Source: Porticoccaceae bacterium (GTDB lineage Bacteria; Pseudomonadota; Gammaproteobacteria; Pseudomonadales; Porticoccaceae). Taken from it: 64,000 nt of DNA. The stretch is taken from positions 1 to 64,000 of the forward strand of contig CACETF010000008.1 in NCBI GenBank assembly GCA_902562425.1. Reading direction: 5' to 3'. Made by a program: the position numbers and the translations under genes. The notes beneath the pieces were generated by a model that saw only the letters and a program-made list of their open reading frames with translations, did no database searches and was not told where the DNA came from. The first letter of the stretch is position 1, and every line of letters begins with the position of its first letter. Shown here one piece after another: positions 1 through 8,704 of the stretch.

Positions 1-1
1 A

Positions 2-427
2 TTAGTTTTAGGATTAACCAACGTAAGAAATCTTTATGATAACTGGGTTGTTGGAAATCAATTAAGAGGAAAATTTGTTATATCTGATAAAGACTGGTCT
101 TTTGGTGATGTAATAGAATTAAATTCTTGGGTTCAATATGAAATTAATTCGTCTGTATCTTTATCATCAAGAGTAGAGTTTATTGAACAAGATAGCATTG
201 CTGGAAGCAATCCTATGATTATGGCACCAGTCCAAACAGCAAATCCGAAAAATTATGGTGGTCAAGAAATACAACTTGGTTTGGGAATCAATATGTTAAC
301 TTCTATTTTTCCTGGACATGCCGATAGAATTGGAATCGAATTTTTTATACCTATAGAACAGGATAAAAATGGGTTACAACTGGCAACTGATTATCAGTTG
401 CCAGTTGGATATCAGAAGTCCTTTTAG
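2..427 (+). CDS. Outer-membrane 'transporter' family protein, C-terminal part (5' truncated by window edge)
   Basis: The frame is open from base 2 and ends with TAG at 425-427, so only the last 141 residues are visible. The segment carries the family-like signature NPMIMAPVQTANPKNYGG followed by a glycine-rich strand, and it ends in an aromatic residue (QKSF), as beta-barrel outer-membrane proteins usually do. I recognise it as a relative of the Phenol_MetA_deg-like 'transporter' barrels. A second, broken copy lies on the minus strand at 4960-6022 and shares the APVQTA / NYGG / LGLGIN block, which supports the reading. Substrate unknown. No frameshift is visible in this part. Confidence 0.6.
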   Translation, partial: LVLGLTNVRNLYDNWVVGNQLRGKFVISDKDWSFGDVIELNSWVQYEINSSVSLSSRVEFIEQDSIAGSNPMIMAPVQTANPKNYGGQEIQLGLGINMLTSIFPGHADRIGIEFFIPIEQDKNGLQLATDYQLPVGYQKSF

Positions 428-639
428 AATAGTTTTGCCTTTATTGTTGGTGCGCAGAGATGGAAGTGAAAAACTCTACCATAAAGATGGAACCTTAGAA
501 AAAATCAAACTTACGAAAATGGAGGTGTTACAAAATTGCAGGTTTCCGAGAAGATGGAACCTTACAAAAAATTGGTAGGCACGAAAGAGGAGTGTATTTA
601 TTTTCGAAAAAGATGAAGTCAATTAATTAATTTTATGAA
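428..639. other. Short spacer with a degenerate two-copy repeat
   Basis: No gene is supported. The 12-base word gatggaacctta occurs at 486-497 and again at 553-564, each followed by an A-run. The 67-base period is close to the roughly 23-codon spacing of MORN-like repeats, but the frame breaks between the copies. This may be the remnant of a repeat protein; evidence is weak. Confidence 0.25.
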
Positions 640-1338
640 TCAATAGATCGGGTTTTGTCTTTTGATCCCAAAATTTCCTAGACTTGTATCAATTATTAAA
701 CTTTCTGTATTTCTCAATATTCTTCGTATTGAATTACCTTGATCATCCCATTTGGGTTTTCGAACCGTGTAATGCTTGTAGTTAATTTCGATTAATTTAC
801 AAATCTCTTTTCTGTTGTATCCCATTTGACTCCACACGAACACGTTGTATTTCATGTGAGTTGGTAAATATTTGTGTTGCTTGGTGAATCTGAACTTTGA
901 GGAATAAGGATCTTTATCAATCATTTGTCTTAATACTCTTGTAACGTCCGTTACTTTCGAACCCCTGTGAATTTTAAGGTAAAAATATCGTTCTGAATCA
1001 TCCTCAATCTCATCGATGATAGTTGGTTTGGTTTGAATAAAGAGTGATTTTTTATCATTCCACCACACATCGAATGTATCGGTTTTAATTCTCTCTAAAT
1101 CCCACTCTTCATAAAATACTTCATCGATTTTTACTTTGGTTTTTAGTTTTGTACCAGGATCAATTAGTTCAATTTGGTTTTCACCACAATCAATTGTTAA
1201 TCTGACGAAGAAGAACCACATCCGATATAACTGAATCGATCTCCTTAAAACATCACTTTTAAATGTTTTATTGAAATTAACCCTAGTATTTCCGATGGTA
1301 AGGCTCAGAGGAGTTGAGTAAGTTAATGCCATATTCAT
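640..1338 (-). CDS. Hypothetical protein, unrecognised
   Basis: The reading frame is about 232-237 residues long and rich in charged and aromatic residues, with no signal peptide or membrane segment. The N-terminal third is beta-like (YSTPLSLTIGNTRVNF) and contains a WFFF patch. The C-terminal third, from about residue 165, reads like a small helical unit (WSQMGYNRKEICKLIEINY) that could be a helix-turn-helix, but no family is recognised. The frame extends upstream to 1428 through a TTG. ATGs at 1353, 1338 and 1332 are more plausible starts, none with a good Shine-Dalgarno. The neighbouring broken genes suggest accessory, possibly phage-derived, DNA. Confidence 0.5.
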   Translation of the reverse strand: MNMALTYSTPLSLTIGNTRVNFNKTFKSDVLRRSIQLYRMWFFFVRLTIDCGENQIELIDPGTKLKTKVKIDEVFYEEWDLERIKTDTFDVWWNDKKSLFIQTKPTIIDEIEDDSERYFYLKIHRGSKVTDVTRVLRQMIDKDPYSSKFRFTKQHKYLPTHMKYNVFVWSQMGYNRKEICKLIEINYKHYTVRKPKWDDQGNSIRRILRNTESLIIDTSLGNFGIKRQNPIY

Positions 1339-1441
1339 ATTATATAGATACATTACTTTAAGCACAAAATAATTTCTTATGTATCTTTCTAATTCTGTCA
1401 AAATGCATACATAAATAAAAGAGGTCAATGAATGGAAAAAA

Positions 1442-1701
1442 ATGAGTAAAGCAGAGGATCAATTTGCGAAGGCATACGACTCGATCAGATAACAAAGATC
1501 AGGAATAATTTATATGATGGAGTTATCAGTATTAAAGAGCTCGACAGAAAGGAAGAATTATACAGAGTAAAACCTCGTGCCAGATTAGTAGAGTAACGTA
1601 ATTTTACTGTGGAAGAATATTGTAAGAAGGAATTTGATCACTTTCCCTTTCCGAAGGAATATTTCTTTATAATAAACGACGGAAAAAGTAACCATGTTTG
1701 A
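1442..1701 (+). pseudogene. Degenerate small gene of unknown function
   Basis: Starting at ATG 1442, the frame reads MSKAEDQFAKAYDSIR and hits TAA. Shifting frame there continues as ITKIRNNLYDGVISIKELD and runs to an in-frame TAA at about 1594-1596. The same frame then goes on as RNFTVEEYCKKEFDHFPFPK and stops at TGA 1699-1701. The charged, protein-like composition on both sides of two lesions (one frameshift, one nonsense) is what a recently inactivated gene of about 85 codons would leave. No homologue is recognised. It is divergent from the orphan gene at 640-1338. Confidence 0.4.
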
Positions 1702-1969
1702 CGTTTAATCTAGGATTTTACATTCATAAATAAAGTTTACCCGTTTTATAATTTCAGCACTCTAATTGAAAGTTACCAGTAACAAACGGAGAACTCAAAA
1801 AAGTTAGATAAATCGATCGCGAAAATCGAACAAATTGATCAAGATTGTAAGTAAGAATGATCCAGAAGATATTTACATCTTTTTTTAGAAATCTCGTACC
1901 AAATTAACTATTTTCTCTTAGCAATTAATTCGATAATGTTTCAAAGACTCGCAAAAGGCATCTCTCGAT

Positions 1970-3136
1970 ATGAACAAACCATTAAAAATAATTTTGTGGA
2001 GTTTATTTTTTCTTCCGATAACTTTTGCAGCCATATTGTCTGTCATGTATTTCGTGTTTTTAAAGATGCACACTCCCGACCATGCATTCGGAGAAATTCC
2101 GATACCCGCAGAACCTGACTATGACTTGCGGTCAAATTGGGCAGGATGGCCAGGACCGGATAATCCTGCAGATAGGCTTCCGTCGAATCTGTCTGCGGTT
2201 CCATACCACTCCCGTCCAGCTGCGGCATTTTTTTTGCACCCAACGACGTTTGGATCCAGTGAGAATTACGTTCAATCAATGGACGATTTGGAAGTAAAAG
2301 CTCGTACTGATTCCTTATCTATTGCAACACAGGCATCGGTATTCAATCACTGTTGTGTTGTTTTTGCTCCGAGGTATCGCCAGACAGGAGCCAACTATCC
2401 GGAGGGTGATGTCGGTAATAGAGTTTTTGAGATCGGTTATACTGACATTCGGACCGCTTTTTTCTATTTTTTAAATGAGATTGGAGATGACAAACCATTC
2501 ATTCTTGCCGGTCATAGTCAGGGCTCATTCCACCTAGCTAGGCTGCTGATGGAGGAGATTAGCGAGACACCGCTTGTGGACAGATTGATTGCTGTATATG
2601 CGATCGGACATCGGTTGCCTATTGCGCTTGTGGATGAGGGATTACCTGATATCGATATTTGTGAAAGTCCATTACAATTGGGATGCCTCATAAGTTGGGA
2701 TTCTCATCGAGGTGACAAGACTCCGATAGAATCATTGGAAGGCTTTGATGAGCCTCTTTGGAACGGCGATGACTATGGTGGATACAAAAATAATAACCAG
2801 ATATGCGTGAATCCAATTACGTGGAAAACTGATCTTGAACCAAGTAGCAGAGAGGACCATCTTGGAGCCATATTGACCTACAAAGGAAAATCGTCAAAAG
2901 GGGATGTGTTGCCAGATTTAATTAAAAATGATGTTTCTGCGTATTGTCGAACTTATCACTCGTCAAATTGGTTGATGGTGAATGCGGAGTTAGTGGAGCA
3001 GTTAAAAGATCACAGAATATTTTCATACTTTGAGAGAAATACACATGGATATGACTATGATTATTTTTGGGCGAATATTCGACAGAATGCCCGTGACCGA
3101 ACTGATGAATTTTTTGCAAAAAAAATTACTGAATAA
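1970..3136 (+). CDS. DUF3089 family alpha/beta hydrolase, membrane-anchored
   Basis: The protein has 388 residues. Residues 7-31 form one hydrophobic segment (uncleaved signal or N-terminal anchor), so the catalytic part is probably periplasmic. The body matches my memory of DUF3089: AAFFLHPTTFGSSENY near residue 85, a paired-cysteine stretch NHCCVVFAPRYRQ near 126, and the nucleophile elbow FILAGHSQGSFH near 180, a GxSxG serine hydrolase motif. Family members are lipase/esterase-like with no settled substrate. The ATG at 1970 directly precedes a Lys plus hydrophobic signal, which fits. It stands alone, with no operon partner, followed by a long gene-free stretch. Confidence 0.75.
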   Translation: MNKPLKIILWSLFFLPITFAAILSVMYFVFLKMHTPDHAFGEIPIPAEPDYDLRSNWAGWPGPDNPADRLPSNLSAVPYHSRPAAAFFLHPTTFGSSENYVQSMDDLEVKARTDSLSIATQASVFNHCCVVFAPRYRQTGANYPEGDVGNRVFEIGYTDIRTAFFYFLNEIGDDKPFILAGHSQGSFHLARLLMEEISETPLVDRLIAVYAIGHRLPIALVDEGLPDIDICESPLQLGCLISWDSHRGDKTPIESLEGFDEPLWNGDDYGGYKNNNQICVNPITWKTDLEPSSREDHLGAILTYKGKSSKGDVLPDLIKNDVSAYCRTYHSSNWLMVNAELVEQLKDHRIFSYFERNTHGYDYDYFWANIRQNARDRTDEFFAKKITE

Positions 3137-4065
3137 TCATTCAATTGGACGCTCTGGTTATTAATAAGGAAGCAGTCTAATTTTATACATATATTAGAGA
3201 TTTTATTTTAATATGTTTTGGTGGCCGCCTTTCAATTTGTAAAGGGCAGACATTATTGATTATTCATAAATCGGCGGACTGGAGGTCACAAAGAGGTTGT
3301 ACCCCTTAAAGCAGCATATTTTAACAATGAGTCTCAATGCCACACGTTAAGTCGGATATGTCAACATTAGTAACTTGAATGTTTTGTTAATTATTGCGAT
3401 CGTTAATTATCGTTAATTAATGGCACTTCATAAAAACGATAATTTAAGGGTACATCCAATGTAAAAGTAGATGAAACTGAAGACTAAATTGCTGCGATTT
3501 GGGGAGCGATCCGCTATATCAAAGCTGCAGTTATTTAAAAAAGAAGCACTCATGTGGTAAACAAGATATGTAAGATATCCTTGCTACCACATACAACATC
3601 GGTGGTCCTTCGAGCTGACCCTGATCTAACCAAACCTTGATAATGCCGCAATTAATGGGATATCACTTATATATTTAATAAACCGCTCGGAATTAAATAG
3701 CTCGGTACTTGCTATTATTAAAATATGGCCTATGTGAATTGAGGTTAATAAATTCATTGTGGTAGCAAATTTATCAACCTTTAAGATATAACGTTCAAAA
3801 CGTTAAGATTGAGTCTAAAATTTTAAATGGACTTATTTTTGTAGTACGTGCAACTTCTGACAAGAATGCGGTTATGGTTACTCACACTTTAGATTTACTA
3901 AAGGAATTAAGCAAGAATGTGGAATAGTTTTAATTAAACATCAAAAAAAATTTTATTTTGGACTTGTATCGGCAAAAAACAAACTAAGATATGCCGCCTG
4001 CATTAAAAGTATATCCGCGTTATTATACTTTAAGTAGGTTGTGCGTCTTGGTTAATATTCGGTGA
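3137..4065. other. 929-base gene-poor stretch, possible transposase scrap
   Basis: No intact reading frame of note. Around 3838-3927 the plus strand reads FVVRATSDKNAVMVTHTLDL followed by LKELSKNVE and a stop. This loosely resembles the DDE-domain 'K..A..V' region of IS30-type transposases, but it is too short to assign. The rest is AT-rich with no recognisable feature. With the flanking pseudogenes it looks like decaying accessory DNA. Confidence 0.3.
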
Positions 4066-4833
4066 TTATGGTTTGCGAAATCTTAACGTCATTCGATCGC
4101 TTTCTCCAATTGCTAAATACCTTTCCTTATCTTTGTCGCCCAAACGCAGAGAGGGCGGTAAAGTCCAGACACCTCTTTCATAATCCTTCGTGTCTCTGGG
4201 GTTTGCGTTAATATCGGACTTTGCCTCTAAGAAAAAACCGGCTTTTTCAGCAATTGAAATAACATAATTTTCGGAAACGTATCCAGTTGATCTCTTTCCA
4301 GCTATGGGGGTTTCATTATCTGCACGATGTTGCACTACTCCAAGTATTCCACCTGGTTTAAGTGCTTTAAAGAACAGTATAAAAGCAGAAAGTTCTTTTT
4401 TATTCCTCATCCACCCGTGAAAATTTCTGAATGTAACAATTGCATCTACGGAAGCATCAGGGACTGTGAGTTTACCGCTGCCGGCATCAAAGATTTGAAT
4501 AGACACATTTGAAAAGAGATCTTGATCAGAATCTAAAAGTTTACGAAAGTTCCTTAATGAATTTTGGTGATATTTACTGGGTGAGTCAGGATCAAAATGC
4601 GCGGCTATCAAATTTCCGTTTAGATAACCCGCTAAATATTCAGTATACCAGCCTCTACCTGGAGAAATTTCTATTACGTTCATTTCAGGATTTAATCCGA
4701 AGAATTCAATCGTCTGATCTGGATTCCTGTATTTGTCTCGAGCGGTATCCCGATCAGCACATGCATAGAAACTTATGAAAGATAGCGTGATTAATAAAAG
4801 TATGGAGCTGTAAAACATTCGATATGGTTTCAT
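4066..4833 (-). CDS. Exported class I SAM-dependent methyltransferase-like protein
   Basis: The protein has 255 residues. Residues 8-25 are hydrophobic and end in SFYACADRD, a probable signal peptide; the cysteine at 25 gives only a poor lipobox. The mature part begins with DKYRNPDQTIEFFGLNP and then the nucleotide-binding motif I, NVIEISPGRGWYTEYLA (about residues 52-68), followed by FDAGSGKLTVPDASVDAIV as the motif II/III region. This combination of a secretion signal with a Rossmann methyltransferase core is a known odd family in proteobacteria whose substrate is undetermined. The gene is alone, transcribed toward the gene-poor region. Confidence 0.7.
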   Translation of the reverse strand: MKPYRMFYSSILLLITLSFISFYACADRDTARDKYRNPDQTIEFFGLNPEMNVIEISPGRGWYTEYLAGYLNGNLIAAHFDPDSPSKYHQNSLRNFRKLLDSDQDLFSNVSIQIFDAGSGKLTVPDASVDAIVTFRNFHGWMRNKKELSAFILFFKALKPGGILGVVQHRADNETPIAGKRSTGYVSENYVISIAEKAGFFLEAKSDINANPRDTKDYERGVWTLPPSLRLGDKDKERYLAIGESDRMTLRFRKP

Positions 4834-4959
4834 ACAAATTTACCTTATTCTGTCGATATGTGATATTAGCCAACATAAATTCTTTCTACAAATTCAAACA
4901 GCAGCCACTTGCGAAATAATAGAGCTGGTTGTAAATGCATTGATTCATTGGGCAACTGT

Positions 4960-6022
4960 TTAAAATGCCTCTTCATATCCAAATAGGATCTCATAGTTTG
5001 CACCTATTTGACGGTAATTTTTACTTTGTAGCAAAGGAATTAATAATTCAAAGCCAAGACGACCTTTTTTTCGTGTAAAAATTTGGCTATGAGGTTGATC
5101 CCAAGACCAAGGTACAGCATTTTTCCTCCATAATTATCTGTGTCAGCGGTCTGTATGGGAGCTAAAACTAGAGGATTTCTGCCCGTAATTTCATTTTCAT
5201 AATTAAATTTAAACCTACCTGATACGGATAATTGCCGGTAAAATTCATATTGCAGCCACGTGTTAAAGGAGTGCTCGCCACCAAATACCCAATCATCTTT
5301 ACCTACAGAAGCTTTCATGCGAACCTGATTTCCCCAATTCAAGTTATCGGTAATTTGTTTCACGTTAGTGAGATCAAGTGCTAATTTGGACGCGCCATCC
5401 CTCGGTTGCATGGCGTATGGAAGAACTATTTCTGCTATTTGTCCCATTGGGGTTACCATAGTGTCTTTGACATCTTTTTGGCCAAACGATTTTTGAAAAG
5501 TAATTTCTCCGTGTCACTTAGATTTCCTATCCTTTTTTAGACTAATAAGCGCACACATCATAACATTTCGAAAATCATTGGAAGATGCACTAAAACTACC
5601 AACTAAATTTCGACTCATCATTGCTTGATGAGTATTTAAATTCATATCCTTGGAGACATAATTAATCATACACATCAAAGTAATTTTGTCGGTTGGAGCA
5701 AACATAACTCCAACCATCGTCATCTGCATTTCCATCTCTTTGGGTATAACGGACAGCGAACTGGATGAGTACCAAAAGCGCTGGGCATTAACAGCACATC
5801 AGCATCCTGAGATAGCATTACCGTTAAAAATGTGCCCAGACATCCCCAGATGACTTTGTCGTGCTGATACTCCCACTCACCTTCTTTGTGGTAGTGGTTA
5901 AGTATCACTCTTATGGGGGCATGGTCAGTGGCTCTCTGAGCGCCCAATTAATCAGCGATCACATTAGGTCCCAGCATTATTATGCACAGCAACAAAAACC
6001 TCAAAGAGATGCCTAAAAACAT
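4960..6022 (-). pseudogene. Broken copy of the outer-membrane 'transporter' family gene
   Basis: Reading the minus strand from ATG 6022 gives a signal peptide (MFLGISLRFLLLCIIML...VIAD) cut at once by TAA (5948-5950). The frame then continues HAPIRVILNHYHKEGEWEY, shifts, and reads MTMVGVMFAPTDKITLMCMI and NTHQAMMSRNLVGSFSAS. It shifts again into TPMGQIAEIVLPYAM and NPLVLAPIQTADTDNYGG, reaches a stop at 5040, and after one more shift the true end IPLLQSKNYRQIGANYEIL ... EEAF appears, stopping at 4960-4962. All parts fit one protein of the same family as the fragment at 2-427. At least one nonsense and several frameshift lesions are present, so it cannot make a full barrel. Confidence 0.8.
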
Positions 6023-6103
6023 TATGTAAAGTGTGTAATTGGATTGCTTTTAAATACTATGCCTAAGGGGGTACTCTTTGTAACTTTTTGGTACACTAAA
6101 GCA

Positions 6104-6367
6104 ATGACGAATCCATGCCATCAAAAAAGAGTTGCCTCATTACGAAGGATTATAGGGCAGATAAATGGGGTCATCAAGATGATTGAGTCGCGGGAATACT
6201 GCGTTGACATACTTAATCAGACTAAAGCTGCGAAAAATGCTCTGAAGACCGTTGAAACGAAGATCCTCGAAACGCACTTATCGCGATGTGTACATGAATC
6301 TTTTTCAAACACTGATGATGCAAATAAAAAGATTGAGGAGTTGATTAAGGTCCTTAAGAGAAATTAA
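6104..6367 (+). CDS. csoR: CsoR-family copper-sensing repressor
   Basis: The protein has 87 residues from ATG 6104, is all helical, and carries the family core LRRIIGQINGVIKMIE. The metal site of copper sensors is complete: Cys33, His58 and Cys62 have the spacing (25 and 4) of the mycobacterial CsoR triad, and Tyr32 and Glu78 fall on its second-shell positions. A copper(I)-responsive DNA-binding repressor is therefore predicted. The frame also opens at ATG 6044, but that would add 20 non-family residues over a G-rich tract (ggggg at 6066-6070) more likely to be operator DNA. It is divergent from the broken outer-membrane gene, its probable former target; no copper ATPase is in view. Confidence 0.75.
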   Translation: MTNPCHQKRVASLRRIIGQINGVIKMIESREYCVDILNQTKAAKNALKTVETKILETHLSRCVHESFSNTDDANKKIEELIKVLKRN

Positions 6368-6548
6368 TATTTGTACTATTTTGAGTATATTAAATCCAGG
6401 AGTTGTGGTTTAGATATAAATTTTATTTTTTTAATACGACAGTGTCCAAGAGGCAGTTTTTTAACCAAGTTTTGTATGTCTTGGGTTTGAGTGGCCTCCT
6501 CTCTCAATCGCGACGATGTTTTTGCGCAACTATTCAGTAGGAGATTTT

Positions 6549-7724
6549 ATGTCCATTTTTGGAAAAGACGAAGTTGCAATGCAGAAATTCTCGGCAACCC
6601 TTCCTCTGCCAGAATTCGACGAAGATAACTTCAATCGACCGAAGTCGCTCCAATTTGCGAAAGTGGCTATTGTAACTACTGCTGCCCTTTATCGAACTGG
6701 GCGCGATGGTTTTAAGTTAGGAGATAGTGATTTCCATTATGAGACGTTTTCGAGATTAGCAAGAGATTTGAAACTCGGACATCACAGTGTCAATTTTGAT
6801 CGAGGTGGGTTTGCTGCTGACATTAACGTGGTCTACCCTATTGACCGTCTTGAGGAACTACTTGAAGAAGGAGTTATCGGTGATGTTGCAGATAATCATT
6901 ATTCGTTTGCAGGAAACCAGCCAGCAACATTGTCAGAAATCCGGTTAGATTCTGGTCCTAGCTGTGCAAGGGAAATGATAAAAGAGGATGTAGACATTGT
7001 TTTATTGACAGGCACATGACCTCTCTGTCCGCGTACCGTGTGTACGCTAGCTCATATTTTTGAGGCAGCAGGGCTATCGAGTGTTGTTCTTACTCCGATG
7101 AGGGATATTGCAGAACGGATGAGAGTACCAAGAGCACTTTATACCGCTTTTCCGGTGGGTAGACCGTTGGGAAAACCGAGAGACAAAACATTTCAATCTG
7201 AAGTATTAAAGGCTGCTTTTTGTTTGCTAGAAGCTCCAAAAGGGCCAATTATTAGTGAATTTCCAGAGAGAATAAGTTCAGATGATGCTGAACCGTTGCT
7301 CTGTTCTCTTCCCCCCAGAGTAAGTACGAATTTGCATCCTGCTGTAGATGAGGCGCAAGCTTTGAGAGCCGCATATGATCGCGCCTTCAGGAAAACTAGA
7401 AGAACTTCTGTTGGAATGCAGATAGTTGCTGAAGAGGTACCAGAGGCGATTGAAAAATTTTTAAAAATTGCAGAGGGCATAGACTGGAGTGAGGCTGGAT
7501 TCTCTGCAGAATCAATTTACGGAACAGCGCATGACATACGCTCTTATTACGAAGAGATATGCTGTGAATTGGCCGAAGGGGAAATTGGTGCGTGGGCGAC
7601 TGAGGAGTGGTTTTACGACACTACTGCAGCAGGTCAGGTGATTTTGCAAGCCAGAAGAACCATGCGAGATAAAAATGTTGCGCAATCGATCTGGTTTGGA
7701 CTTGCTCCAGCAGGCAGAGAATAA
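6549..7724 (+). CDS. Probable selenoprotein: glycine/sarcosine/betaine reductase selenoprotein B-like (Sec at TGA 7017-7019)
   Basis: One frame runs from ATG 6549 (AGGAG at 6539-6543, five bases upstream) to TAA 7722-7724, interrupted only by TGA at 7017-7019. Read as selenocysteine, the product has 391 residues with Sec157 in DIVLLTGT-U-PLCPRTVCTL, a U-x-x-C redox motif. Both sides belong to the same family: before it comes VYPIDRLEELLEEGVIGDVAD, after it HIFEAAGLSSVVLTPMRDI. The family includes GrdB-related proteins in which related members, as I recall them, carry UPVC or CPVC here. A perfect SECIS-type hairpin follows the TGA (7031-7047). The downstream half has no Shine-Dalgarno of its own. 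The reaction is unknown; a thiol/selenol redox role is inferred. Confidence 0.8.
7031..7047 (+). promoter_or_regulatory. Bacterial SECIS element (selenocysteine insertion hairpin)
   Basis: The sequence GCGTAC-CGTGT-GTACGC forms a perfect 6-bp stem with a 5-base loop. The stem starts 11 bases after the TGA and the loop about 17. The loop has G at its second position followed by U, as required in known bacterial SECIS loops such as E. coli fdhF. It lies within the coding sequence, as bacterial SECIS elements do. Supports TGA 7017-7019 as a selenocysteine codon. Confidence 0.8.
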
Positions 7725-7777
7725 ATACATGTGTAGAGTTGTCAGGATATTAGACGTGAGGCTAAGAAAGGACTAAT

Positions 7778-8704
7778 TTGCATATTATGCAACCGATTCA
7801 GAAAAAAACCTTTACCTCCGCGCATTTGGAGGAATGGTACCGAGATGGAGTCATTGTCGTAGAAAACTTTTTCAATAAGAGTGAAGTGGTTTCGGTTTTT
7901 GATACTTTCGTTGGTATGTATGGAGATAAAGGATCCGATATACATGATGACACCTCGCTCAACAGAGCAAGCTTCAAAAAGCAATTCGAATTTATCGATA
8001 TTTTACCATACTGCTCGGGTTTAGATTTAAATCTTATCTCCCTCCACCCTGACTTAATTAGCCTTGCTAAATCTTTGTTGAAAGTAGAGTCCGTTCATTT
8101 ATATCAATCTCACACTTGGGCAAAATTCACAGGTGCAACTAACTATGATCAGGCGTTTCATTGTGATTTTTCAAACCATACCTTGACTGTTCCTTCCTCG
8201 AAGCTAGGTTCAAGTACAGTGAATTTTCTAATTTATATATCCGATGTCCATGCAGACCTTGGAGCCTTTGAGTATGTTACAAGATCTGATGCGACAAAGA
8301 TCTTAGGTCCCGGAGTAGTGCAAATTTCAGAGAATTATAAAGCACGTCAGGCGCAATTATCCGAGTGCGCTAAGTCAGTGGAGGCGCCAGCAGGTTCACT
8401 GATTGTCTACGGACTTGACGTTTTTCACCGCGGCACTAATCTGATCCGCCCAAGGGGGTACCGTTACTCAATGACGGTCAGTTATAAAAAGTCAGGGGAT
8501 GATGCAATTGGATTTCATGTATGGCAGTCAAAAAAGGAAGGTGATTGGAATTTAATCTTTGAAAGCGCAACGCCATGTCAGCTAAATTGCCTGGGAGTGC
8601 CTCTACCCGGTGATGAGTTTTGGAATAAAACCACTATCAGCCAAACACTTGAAAGGTGGCCTAACTGGAATTCAGAGCCTTATGTATCAGCTTTGAAGCG
8701 ATAA
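7778..8704 (+). CDS. Phytanoyl-CoA dioxygenase (PhyH) family oxygenase
   Basis: The protein has 308 residues, a cytoplasmic double-stranded beta-helix oxygenase of the Fe(II)/2-oxoglutarate type. The iron ligands are visible: H128-x-D130 in AFHCDFSNH and H217 in DVFHRGTN. An Arg a few residues on, in the RPRGYRY stretch, could hold 2-oxoglutarate. The N-terminus EEWYRDGVIVVENFF is typical of PhyH. The frame opens at TTG 7778 with AAGGA six bases upstream; ATG 7787 is the alternative. It starts 53 bases after the selenoprotein gene on the same strand, so co-transcription is likely. Its tail overlaps the convergent ADP-ribosylglycohydrolase gene by 18 bases. Substrate unknown. Confidence 0.8.
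   Translation: MHIMQPIQKKTFTSAHLEEWYRDGVIVVENFFNKSEVVSVFDTFVGMYGDKGSDIHDDTSLNRASFKKQFEFIDILPYCSGLDLNLISLHPDLISLAKSLLKVESVHLYQSHTWAKFTGATNYDQAFHCDFSNHTLTVPSSKLGSSTVNFLIYISDVHADLGAFEYVTRSDATKILGPGVVQISENYKARQAQLSECAKSVEAPAGSLIVYGLDVFHRGTNLIRPRGYRYSMTVSYKKSGDDAIGFHVWQSKKEGDWNLIFESATPCQLNCLGVPLPGDEFWNKTTISQTLERWPNWNSEPYVSALKR

Noticed and set aside
369-578. A 69-codon plus-strand frame at the window start
   Set aside because: It overlaps the end of the outer-membrane gene in another frame and covers the degenerate repeat; no support for a gene.
3838-3927. Possible IS30-type transposase remnant
   Set aside because: Only about 30 residues with loose similarity; mentioned in the intergenic entry but not enough for a mobile-element call.
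7038-7724. Second half of the selenoprotein as a separate gene starting at GTG 7038
   Set aside because: The GTG lies inside the SECIS hairpin, has no Shine-Dalgarno, and the frame continues exactly from the upstream half across one TGA with family sequence on both sides.
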